Below the pieces are notes generated by a model. It did not search any database and was not told the origin of the DNA. It saw only the letters and a list, made by a program, of their open reading frames with translations. Both the position numbers and the translations under genes were made by a program. DNA of 64,000 bases from UBA2283 sp041658955 (GTDB lineage: Bacteria; Patescibacteriota; Microgenomatia; UBA12405): NCBI GenBank assembly GCA_041658955.1, contig JBAZZE010000003.1, positions 4,556 through 68,555 on the forward strand, given 5' to 3'. Of this stretch, positions 18,930-26,900 are shown in pieces (position 1 is the stretch's first letter; each line of letters opens with the position of its first letter).

Positions 18930-19760
18930 CTACTTTTGGGTTTTTCGGATCAATGAGTAGATAAAACTACCGACAAAAATTCCAAAAATTATTAGGGAAA
19001 AAGGGAGGACATAAAAGTCGGCTGACTGATTGTTGATAGTGACGGTATAAACCCCAGGCCAAAATGGAGGATGGAGAACACAAGGAACTGGATCGTTGTT
19101 GGAAAGACAAGCAATAGATCTATCTGAATGGGCCAGGACATTGTGAGGAAATAGTTCGGTTTCGGTGACAACTTGTCCACGGTGGGTGACAGTAATTTTA
19201 CCGGTAGTTTTGGCAAAATAATCTGATTCATTACTGATAATTCCGTTAATGCTAACTCGGGGAAAGAAAATATCGGTGAAACGAGGTGTCAATTTGATAC
19301 TAGTTGTTTTCAGGGTTGAGGGGGGATTTTCAGTATTAGAGGTGGAGATGAGCAAATGGGAGCCAAGACGACCGGTAGCTTGACCACCAGTACTATCAGA
19401 ATTAAGTTGACCACCCAAATCTTGATTGATAAAAAAAGTGAAATAATTATCACCTTGGGGAGTGGCGGAAGTTGATTTTATTTTAAGAACTAATTGGCGA
19501 TTTTCAGAGGGGCGAAGGACAAATGATTGGTTAAGACGAAGATCAGAATTGGCCAGTGAAAATTCAAAATCAGGGGAAGTGGGGACACCCTCGTAACTGA
19601 CGGCACCATCGGTACCTCGGGGTTGCCAGGGTAGAACTGAAGCAGAGACAACTAAAGGAGAACTACTATTGTTGATGACATTGTAGGCTTGAGTCAGAGT
19701 AATTCCAGGACGAGCGATTAGTTCGACTTGGGCTGGTTTGAGGGTGGTGTTGAATGGCAT
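18930..19760 (-). CDS. DUF916-like membrane-anchored protein lacking a signal peptide
   Basis: 276 residues. Like the 12175-13155 protein, it has an Ig-like chaperone-type domain (LKPAQVELIARPGITLTQAY, FVLRPSENRQLVLKIK, NYFTFFINQ) and a C-terminal transmembrane helix (LPFSLIIFGIFVGSFIYSLI). The reading frame has no room for a signal peptide at the N-terminus: the ATG at 19760 lies 2 nt after the upstream stop. It is either exported another way, or the N-terminus was truncated or needs sequence checking. It is the last gene of a three-gene minus-strand operon that copies the first two genes of the operon at 12175-14641. Confidence 0.7.
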   Translation of the reverse strand: MPFNTTLKPAQVELIARPGITLTQAYNVINNSSSPLVVSASVLPWQPRGTDGAVSYEGVPTSPDFEFSLANSDLRLNQSFVLRPSENRQLVLKIKSTSATPQGDNYFTFFINQDLGGQLNSDSTGGQATGRLGSHLLISTSNTENPPSTLKTTSIKLTPRFTDIFFPRVSINGIISNESDYFAKTTGKITVTHRGQVVTETELFPHNVLAHSDRSIACLSNNDPVPCVLHPPFWPGVYTVTINNQSADFYVLPFSLIIFGIFVGSFIYSLIRKTQK

Positions 19761-19762
19761 AT

Positions 19763-20497
19763 TTAGTAATTGGGTACAGCAGTAAAAATGATAGCGGATT
19801 GATAACTACCGGCAGCTTGAGTGGTGGAAATATTGGTTTTGTACGAAACCCGGGCGGAATGATTTTGAACAGGGACTGTTTCAGACATGGCCACTTTTCC
19901 GGTGGATGAGAAAGGTCGGTAAGCAGTAGAGCTACCAAAATAACCACTGGTACCAATATTGGTGGCAACTCCACTAGTATTAATACCAATGACGTTATAT
20001 CCAAAACCGTAAATTGACGCAGAAGTCCAAGTCTTGGCAGAGGTGGCAGTACAGTTTCCCAAGTCGCACCTAGTGTCAGGAATAGTGGTGCCAGAAGTTA
20101 GGGCAAGGGGGTGATTGTATTGGGTAAGGATTTGGTAGCCGTGACCAGAAGGTGTAGAGATGGTAATGATATTGGTAGCGGTAGAAGCGACGCCAGCAGT
20201 GAGAGTGCCTAGATTTATATCAAGGTTATCGATAACAAATGATAATTGATTAAAGGTTTCGTAAATATATTGAAAACCTGATTTGACCTTATAACCGGCA
20301 CTTTGGTAGGGTCCGGGAGCGTTTTGACCGACAGTGTCAGTCAATGAATAATTGGTTGAAACTTTTTTACCGGAGGTGATATTAAAATTGCCCCAATCGA
20401 TGATGTAGGAGGCAGAAGTAAAGTGCTGAGCTAGAGCTTTGGGGGAGACCAAAAACAAATAAACGATAACTAGAATGAGAAAACTAATTTTCTTCAT
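19763..20497 (-). CDS. Secreted protein, paralogue of the 13157-14641 C-terminal domain
   Basis: 244 residues. The signal peptide (ISFLILVIVYLFLVSPKALA, cleavage near AQH) is followed by a beta-rich domain with GYQILTQYNHPL, IPDTRCDLGNC (likely disulfide), GFGYNVIGIN and the closing strand YQSAIIFTAVPNY. The C-terminal ~150 residues align with the C-terminus of the 494-residue protein at 13157-14641. Its start overlaps the end of the upstream membrane-protein gene by 14 nt. It is paired with a DUF916-like gene downstream, as in the other cluster. Function unknown; an extracellular structural protein is likely. Confidence 0.7.
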   Translation of the reverse strand: MKKISFLILVIVYLFLVSPKALAQHFTSASYIIDWGNFNITSGKKVSTNYSLTDTVGQNAPGPYQSAGYKVKSGFQYIYETFNQLSFVIDNLDINLGTLTAGVASTATNIITISTPSGHGYQILTQYNHPLALTSGTTIPDTRCDLGNCTATSAKTWTSASIYGFGYNVIGINTSGVATNIGTSGYFGSSTAYRPFSSTGKVAMSETVPVQNHSARVSYKTNISTTQAAGSYQSAIIFTAVPNY

Positions 20498-21140
20498 CTT
20501 CGGAACTAATTTCGGTAGTTAATTTCTGGGACGAGTTGAGAAGAGAGTGAGCGCTATCTTTGATTTTTTTAATTTGAGTTTTTTGGGTATAGGTTAGGGG
20601 TGAACTTTGAAGCTGGGAAGCAAGGTCAATTATAGTAGTAATACCAGTTTTGAATTTTAGATTAATCCAGAGCAGGAAGTCGGTTTCATCACGGGCAATA
20701 GTATTTATAGACTTGGTAGCAGAGGCGGATTCCCGACTGACCAACCAAACTAGGGGAGTAATAAAAAGGAGAGAAGTGAGGGAAAGTAGAGAAGAAGGAT
20801 TACTCAAGGTTTGACCAAGGAGTAGGACTAGGACTAATGAAAAAAGAAGCGAAAAAATAGGGGAAATAGTGAAGGAAGCTGAAAAAAGTAAAAAATAGAT
20901 TAAAAAGTAAAATGGTGAGGTAAGCCCACCGGTAGTAAAGACAATAAGAGAAGCAACCAGAGAAATTAGAGGGACAGTAGAAAGATTAAGGCGGTTAAAT
21001 AGGATAAAAAGTATGACTGATAAGGCTATTAATTGGGGTGCGTAATGAGATAAGGAAGTTAGAGAAATAACAAAGGCAACTACCGGAGAGAGAAAGAGGA
21101 GAAATAAGGTAGGATTTCTTTGCATATACCAGTTTAGCAT
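20484..21140 (-). CDS. Polytopic membrane protein with cytoplasmic helical tail
   Basis: 218 residues. Five or six hydrophobic helices occupy residues 10-140. A hydrophilic alpha-helical tail follows (ATKSINTIARDETDFLLWIN, TQKTQIKKIKDSAHSLLNSS), which looks like the dimerisation helices of a histidine kinase, but no kinase motifs follow. It could be a truncated sensor or a membrane scaffold. ATG 21140 lies 5 nt downstream of a minus-strand TATACT box that overlaps the divergent comEA promoter. It heads the operon with the secreted and DUF916-like genes. Confidence 0.6.
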   Translation of the reverse strand: MLNWYMQRNPTLFLLFLSPVVAFVISLTSLSHYAPQLIALSVILFILFNRLNLSTVPLISLVASLIVFTTGGLTSPFYFLIYFLLFSASFTISPIFSLLFSLVLVLLLGQTLSNPSSLLSLTSLLFITPLVWLVSRESASATKSINTIARDETDFLLWINLKFKTGITTIIDLASQLQSSPLTYTQKTQIKKIKDSAHSLLNSSQKLTTEISSEDEEN

Positions 21141-21145
21141 TTTAG

Positions 21146-21153
21146 AGTATATT
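21146..21153. promoter_or_regulatory. Overlapping divergent -10 boxes
   Basis: TATACT on the minus strand (21146-21151, 5 nt before ATG 21140) and TATATT on the plus strand (21148-21153, 6 nt before GTG 21160) share four bases. The two promoters cannot be occupied at once. Confidence 0.6.
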
Positions 21154-21159
21154 GGTAAT

Positions 21160-21804
21160 GTGTACGAAAACTCACAAAAGTTTGGAGTTATGGACGGAAT
21201 GTTGGCAGTTGGTTTGGCGTTGATTACAGTTGGTGTAGGACTGGGAATTAAGTCAAAAGTTGATAAAACTAAGGTGGAATTAATTAAGGGTAAAGAGGCA
21301 GAAACTGTTACACAAGGTTATAATAAAGTAACCTTTGATATATCAGGTGAGGTGCTAAAACCAGGGGTTTATCGGTTAAGTGGAGATTCTAGGATTAGCG
21401 ATGCGATGGTGGTTGCGGGAGGATTGTCAGCAAATGCGGATAGAGATTGGGTGGAGAAAAATATCAATCGAGCCAAAAGAATAAATGATGGGGAGAAAAT
21501 TTATATTCCTAAAAAATCTGCAAACTTTGATCTTCAAACTTCAAACCAAATATCAAACAACAAAACAAAAGAAATTATTAAAACAGAACAGGTATTGGGA
21601 AGCATGAGCGGTGGGGTGATAAATATAAATATTGCAGGTGTCGAGGAACTTGATAAATTAGAAGGAGTAGGGCCGTCAATCGCTGCTAAAATAATTGAAT
21701 ATCGCGTAAAAAATGGGGGTTTTCGAAATATTAATGAATTGAAATTAGTTTCAGGAATTGGGGATAAAATGTTCGAAAAATTTAAAGATAAAGTGGGAAT
21801 ATGA
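21160..21804 (+). CDS. comEA: ComEA-like DNA receptor (SLBB + helix-hairpin-helix)
   Basis: 214 residues. A transmembrane helix near the N-terminus (GMLAVGLALITVGVGLGI) is followed by an SLBB domain (VTFDISGEVLKPGVYRLSGD...KIYIPKK, about 62-125). The C-terminal double helix-hairpin-helix domain (ININIAGVEELDKLEGVGPS, KIIEYRVKNGGF, LKLVSGIGDKMFEKFKDKVG) is typical of ComEA. It binds double-stranded DNA outside the membrane during natural transformation. I take GTG 21160 as start because TATATT ends 6 nt before it, matching the leaderless pattern here; ATG 21190 is an alternative. The stop overlaps comEC (ATGA). Confidence 0.85.
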   Translation: MYENSQKFGVMDGMLAVGLALITVGVGLGIKSKVDKTKVELIKGKEAETVTQGYNKVTFDISGEVLKPGVYRLSGDSRISDAMVVAGGLSANADRDWVEKNINRAKRINDGEKIYIPKKSANFDLQTSNQISNNKTKEIIKTEQVLGSMSGGVININIAGVEELDKLEGVGPSIAAKIIEYRVKNGGFRNINELKLVSGIGDKMFEKFKDKVGI

Positions 21805-22796
21805 AATGGAGGCGAGTGGTTTTCGTAATGTTTTTTACTTGGTTTTTGATATTTGGCAGTAAATCAAAAATGTTGGGGGTAATAAATGATTGCCTTCCAT
21901 ATAAAGAAGCGGGACTATTATCTGGAATAATCTTGGGAGATAAGACAGATTTTCCAAAAGATTTTGAAACTCAATTAATTAATAGCGGACTAATTCATCT
22001 AGTGGTGGTGTCGGGTAGTAATGTGATGTTGTTGATAGGAGGTGTGATAGAGAATTTGGCGTCATGGGTGGGGCGGAAGTGGGCCATAATTTTTGGATTG
22101 GTGTTGGGGTGGAAGTATGCAATAATGGTCGGTTGGGAGGTGCCGATAGTGCGGGCGACGTTACTGCTGTCGATCATGTATTTTGCGCAACTTGTGGGGA
22201 GAAAATATAATTTGGTTAGGGGACTTCTGCTGTCAGTTTTAATAATGATAGTTGGTGAACCAAGGGTAATAGCCAGTGTCAGTTTTTGGCTATCGATAAT
22301 GGCGTTTTTGGGAGTAATTACTGCCAAAAAATTTATGCTAACAAATCCAATTATTTTTCCGGTGGCGAGGTCTGCTTTGGTGACTTGTGCCAGAGGTGGA
22401 TTTCGCTTCACTTTAGATAAAGTTATTAGAGAAATTCTTCAATCATTTAGGGAAACTGTTTGGATAATGATTTGGATTACACCGATCTTAGCGCAAATAT
22501 TTGGAAAAATAAGCTTAATATCGCCACTAACCAATGTCTTGGTTTTGGGATTGGTAGGGGTAGTGAGCGTGGTGGGAGCGATGGGGATTATATTGGGGAT
22601 GTGGTGGTTAACTTTGGGAAAAATGGTATTGTGGCTAACAATTCCGACTTTAAGTTATTTACGAAAGGTGGCAGAGTGGGGTGGGGGAAGTAGTGGATTA
22701 GAGATTGAATTTAATTGGTGGATTTTAGCGGGATATTATTTGATTTTAGGTTATTGGTTAATTAAAAAAAAGAAACATAATATCGATTTCTTGTAA
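21801..22796 (+). CDS. comEC: ComEC/Rec2 competence channel domain (without MBL domain)
   Basis: 331 residues with six to eight hydrophobic helices. It carries the ComEC competence-domain signature (LINSGLIHLVVVSGSNVMLL, VRATLLLSIMYFAQLVGRKY, SVSFWLSIMAFLGV). ComEC forms the membrane channel for single-stranded DNA uptake. Full-length ComEC usually also has an N-terminal OB domain and a C-terminal metallo-beta-lactamase domain. Here the lactamase is a separate gene 310 nt downstream, and the OB region is missing or very short. The stop codon lies inside the left arm of repeat A1. Start overlaps comEA by 4 nt, so translation is coupled. Confidence 0.82.
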   Translation: MKWRRVVFVMFFTWFLIFGSKSKMLGVINDCLPYKEAGLLSGIILGDKTDFPKDFETQLINSGLIHLVVVSGSNVMLLIGGVIENLASWVGRKWAIIFGLVLGWKYAIMVGWEVPIVRATLLLSIMYFAQLVGRKYNLVRGLLLSVLIMIVGEPRVIASVSFWLSIMAFLGVITAKKFMLTNPIIFPVARSALVTCARGGFRFTLDKVIREILQSFRETVWIMIWITPILAQIFGKISLISPLTNVLVLGLVGVVSVVGAMGIILGMWWLTLGKMVLWLTIPTLSYLRKVAEWGGGSSGLEIEFNWWILAGYYLILGYWLIKKKKHNIDFL

Positions 22797-22874
22797 CCAT
22801 TTTTTATTGTCGAGAATGAATGTGCGACGCACGTTCAAACAGACAATAAAAAAGATTACTGCGAACTCGCTATT
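22779..22874. repeat. Family A structured repeat, copy 1
   Basis: Conserved core: TAACCATTTTTTATTGTC on the left, the inner hairpin GTGCG-A-CGCAC, and GACAATAAAAAAGATTAC on the right. The outer arms AATATCGATTTC and GAACTCGCTATT are complementary at 10 of 12 positions and are unique to this copy. Asymmetric internal loop TT/TGC. It overlaps the comEC stop codon and directly precedes repeat B1. Confidence 0.75.
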
Positions 22875-22884
22875 TGTAACAAAT

Positions 22885-23100
22885 ATTTTCAAACTCAAAC
22901 ACATTTCCTCCGTGGACCGATAATCGGGCTAGCAAGGTTAACTGAAACCACCACATCATTTTTAAGTCGAACCGATAGTCTGCCGACTTGAATGATCCCA
23001 TGCGCACGTCCGGCAGCTATCTGCATTCTCGTCGGCTACCAACCGAAAACAAGCCGACTGCGAAAACTTCTTTTAAAAACGATATGGTGTTTTCAAATAA
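22885..23100. repeat. Family B structured repeat, copy 1
   Basis: It shares 26-27 consecutive bases with copy 2 (22901-22927, spanning CCTCCGTGG and CCGATAATCGG). The inner hairpin GTCGGCT (23031-23037)/AGCCGAC (23052-23058) is flanked by conserved GCATTCTC and TGCGAAA. A second hairpin pairs CTGCCG with CGGCAG. The same hairpin position in copy 2 has different but still complementary bases. Confidence 0.7.
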
Positions 23101-23106
23101 ATACAA

Positions 23107-23892
23107 ATGAAATATAAGTGGTGGCTGATAACTAGCTTAGTAGTTTTATTGTTAATGGTGTGGCAATTCAACCGTGATACTGGGGTGAAGGTGGTGTTTT
23201 GTGATGTAGGACAAGGCGATGGGGCGTTGATAATAAGCGGTAGTTTTCAGATGTTGATTGATGTTGGTGGTGGTAATCAGAAAATGCTCCAGTGTTTATC
23301 GAGGCACTTGCCGTTTTGGGATAAAACTATAGAAACAGTGGTAATTAGCCACTGGGATGCGGATCATAGTGGCGGACTACCAGGTATTTATCGTTATTAT
23401 AAGATTGAAAAACTATATAGTAATCAACTGTCGTCGGGGGACGGTGAACAAAAATTTTACCCAACTAAAGTATCAGAAAATGATGTCATTAGATTTGATG
23501 GGATAGATTTTGAAATACTTAATAAAGTAGTTGAAGGTGGCGACCCAAATGAAAATTCACTAATCGGAGTACTTAGTTATAAGGATAAAAAAATATTAAT
23601 GATGGGAGACGCTACTAGCGAAGCTGAACAAAGATTGGTGTGGCAAGGAATCCTTCGACAAGCTCAGGATGGAAAAGGAATAGATATTTTAAAAATAAGT
23701 CATCACGGATCGGATAGGGCGACTTCGCCAGAATTACTTGATGAGGTCAACCCAGAAATGGCGATAATTTCAGTGGGTAAAGATAATAAATTTGGTCACC
23801 CAGCAAAAACGGTAATAAAAAGACTGGAAGAGAGGGGTATAAAAATCAATAGAACCGATAATATGGGAGATGTAACGGTTACATATGAATGA
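23107..23892 (+). CDS. ComEC-type metallo-beta-lactamase domain protein
   Basis: 261 residues. An N-terminal membrane helix (WWLITSLVVLLLMVWQF) is followed by the ComEC-type MBL fold: VVFCDVGQGDGALI, metal-binding SHWDADHSGG (HxDxDH-like), MMGDATSEAEQ and KISHHGSDRAT. In other bacteria this domain is the C-terminus of ComEC and is thought to degrade the non-transported DNA strand. A split protein would still reach the outer face through its own membrane helix. Residues ILRQAQDG (near 184) are encoded by a 19-base palindromic repeat inserted in frame. It is separated from comEC by repeats A1 and B1. Confidence 0.85.
   Translation: MKYKWWLITSLVVLLLMVWQFNRDTGVKVVFCDVGQGDGALIISGSFQMLIDVGGGNQKMLQCLSRHLPFWDKTIETVVISHWDADHSGGLPGIYRYYKIEKLYSNQLSSGDGEQKFYPTKVSENDVIRFDGIDFEILNKVVEGGDPNENSLIGVLSYKDKKILMMGDATSEAEQRLVWQGILRQAQDGKGIDILKISHHGSDRATSPELLDEVNPEMAIISVGKDNKFGHPAKTVIKRLEERGIKINRTDNMGDVTVTYE
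23651..23669. repeat. Short palindromic repeat inside the MBL gene
   Basis: TCCTTCGACAAGCTCAGGA is an imperfect palindrome encoding ILRQAQD in frame. A diverged relative is at 16750-16786. Confidence 0.5.
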
Positions 23893-23960
23893 AATTGGTT
23901 GTATATATAGAGAAAAAAGTGTAAATTTAATATAGAAAAGTTGTAATTAATAAATCAAAA

Positions 23961-26900
23961 GTGCTGCTTCTTAAAAGACCAGTTTTAATGGGGGTTGTAT
24001 TAGGGGTCTTTTTAGGGAGCCTTGTAGGTTGGGGGTGGTGGAGAGTATCGACTAAGGTTGAAGCAACAGATCGGACAATCACCAGTCGAGCTGATTTTGA
24101 TCAAGGTTTGTTTGATAATACTGAAAGTAAAAGTAAGGAAGGAGAACTGAGACTAAAAGCCGGTGGTACTTGGGGAGCAAGGGTATGGCAGATGCCAAAG
24201 GTAGGGATGACCAACCAAACAGGAATTGTCTCCGATGGAACCCACTTGTATATGTTGGCTGGTCAGGATAGGTATTTTGCTAAATACATTCCAAATGAAG
24301 ATCGATGGCAACAATTGGCCAATGCGCCACATGCTGCCTCGGTGGGGACTGATTTGGTGGTTGAGGGTGATTATATTTATGCAATTTTTGGGTCTTACAC
24401 TAAGAACTTCAGTCGATACACGATCTCGACTGATACTTGGGTGAATATGGATGATGCCCCAGATTTGCTATACGATGGAGCTAGTTTGGGAACGGATGGA
24501 ACCTATATTTATCTACTACGAGGGTCGTATACATCAGATTATTGGCGGTATAATCCATCAAATAATACATGGCTTAGTCTAGCGGCTCCACCAGCGACGA
24601 TTGGAAGGGGGGCTAGCCTTTCATATAAGAATGGTTATTTTTATACGCCTAGAGGTGATTCAAACTTATTTTACAAATATGAAGTTGCCACAAATTTGTG
24701 GACTACTTTGCCAAATATACCGGCACCAAGTATCTCATATGCAGCTCACAACTCGGATATATTTGGAAATGCTTTGTATTACAACTTGGACTATGGGACG
24801 ACAGCTTTTTACAAATTTGATTTGGGAACTACGTCTTGGTCAACACTACCGGGCTTGCCATGGCCATCTTATTACGTGGGTTTGGTGGGGGTGGGTGACA
24901 CGGCTACTGGTCATGTATATGTTTTTCGAGGAAATGGTTCAGTCGATTTTTGGAAATATAATCCACGGACAAATAGTTTTGAGGGTTCGGTGGACACACC
25001 GAATGCTCCTAGTACAGGAGCAGACTTGCTTTATGATGGAAATTATCTGTATTTAAACCGAGGGGCAAATTCGACGAATATGTATCGGTACCAAATTGGA
25101 GGAACCTGGAAAACAATGGCAGATGCGCCGGCTGCTATGGGTGATGACACTAAAGGAATACAGGCTGGAGGATCGTTTTATTATATTCGAGGGTCGGGGA
25201 CGACTGCATTTTTTAAATTTGATCCGGCGATTGGGGCTAACGGGACTTGGACATCGATGTTGGGTACACCGGCCACAGCCAACTACGGGGCGTCAGTAGT
25301 TTATCCAGGTAGTGGTAATTATATGTACGCAACCAGAGGTGCTTTGACACGAACTTTTTGGAGATACACAATTGGGGCAGGGGAAACGTGGAGTGACGCG
25401 GCGGCGGCTGACTTACCAGATAATGCTGAAGCTGGGTATGGAGCTAGACTGGCGAGTGATGGAACAGATATCTATTACATGCCAGGAAGTGGAATGAGCA
25501 AACTTTATAAATACACTATCGGAACAACAACTTGGTCAGAAATTTCTGACATTCCCTTTTCGCCTTACTATGGGTCAGATATAAGCTACTATAACGGCAA
25601 ATTGTACTTTTTGGCGGGTTACTATAAACCAGACTTTTGGGAATATACCATCGCCACCTCATCATGGAGAAGATTGGCGCCAACTCAAGATTATGGAGCC
25701 ACAGAGATTGGTCCTTGGGCTGGTGCATCAATTGAATCATTGGGTAATGGTACTTTTTATGTAATTTTAGGAAATGGGGTGACAAGACTTTTGACCTATA
25801 CCGTAGATGCAAACAATTACCCAGTAAGTGGTGGGTGGACTAGTAAAGCCTTAGATTTATCATATGTAGCTTCGTGGAGTGGTCTGTCAATACAATCTTC
25901 ACTGCCAGGAGACTCGTCAATTAGCTGGACAAGTCGAAGTAGTAGCGATCAAATAACTTGGAGTGACTGGATTGCTGGAGTGGGGAGTAGCATTGGGAGT
26001 CCGGTGGGAAGGTATCTTCAAGTTGGAGTAACCTTGGTATCGACGAGTGATCGGACAAATACGCCAAAGTTACTAGATATTCAAGTAAGTTATATTGGTG
26101 ATACTGGAGTACCGACTAATCCATCAACGGTGGTGGGGGTGTCACAACAAGTATCGGGAGTGGGTCTGACATCGGCAGAAAGTTATGGTTACCAAGCACC
26201 ATATTTTAGTTGGAGCGGTGCGACTGACACTCAGACTTCAATTGCCGGATACTATGTTTATTTTGGAACTGGATCAAGTGCTTCACCGGTGACCGAGGGA
26301 AATTATCAAACTGCGAGCAACTATCTAGTGACTACACCAATGGATCAGACGACTTACTATTTGAGATTGGTGACAGTTGATTCTGCTGGTAATAATTCAG
26401 CGGCAACTACAGCTTTTGTTTACACCTACAATGGAATTGCACCACCGATTACGATAACAAAGACAACTACAGCAGACTTTGGAGTGGGAACTACCAGCGC
26501 CGTGGATGTAAGTGGTGACAAGATAAAACTACAAGGTAAAGCAGGTTTTTGGGAGCAAGAGAGAATAAGCAGCCTGCCTGCAGGGATATATTTAGGTGGT
26601 GACATGGCTTACAAAAGTAGCACTAATAAAATCTATTTATTTAGAGGCTACAATTCGAATACTTTTTATATTTATGACTTGACTACCAATACAGTATCGG
26701 TGGGTCCGACAGCGCCAGGGGCAGTGTATTATGGTGGAGGTATGGTGGAAGGACCGGGTAATTACTTATATGCTATGAAAGGCTTAGTAACCAATTCTTT
26801 CTGGAGATTTGATGTGGGGACAACTACCTGGTCAGATGTAGCAGCGGCTGATTTACCACAGACTATATCGTATGGAGGATCGCTGGAATATGATGGCAGC

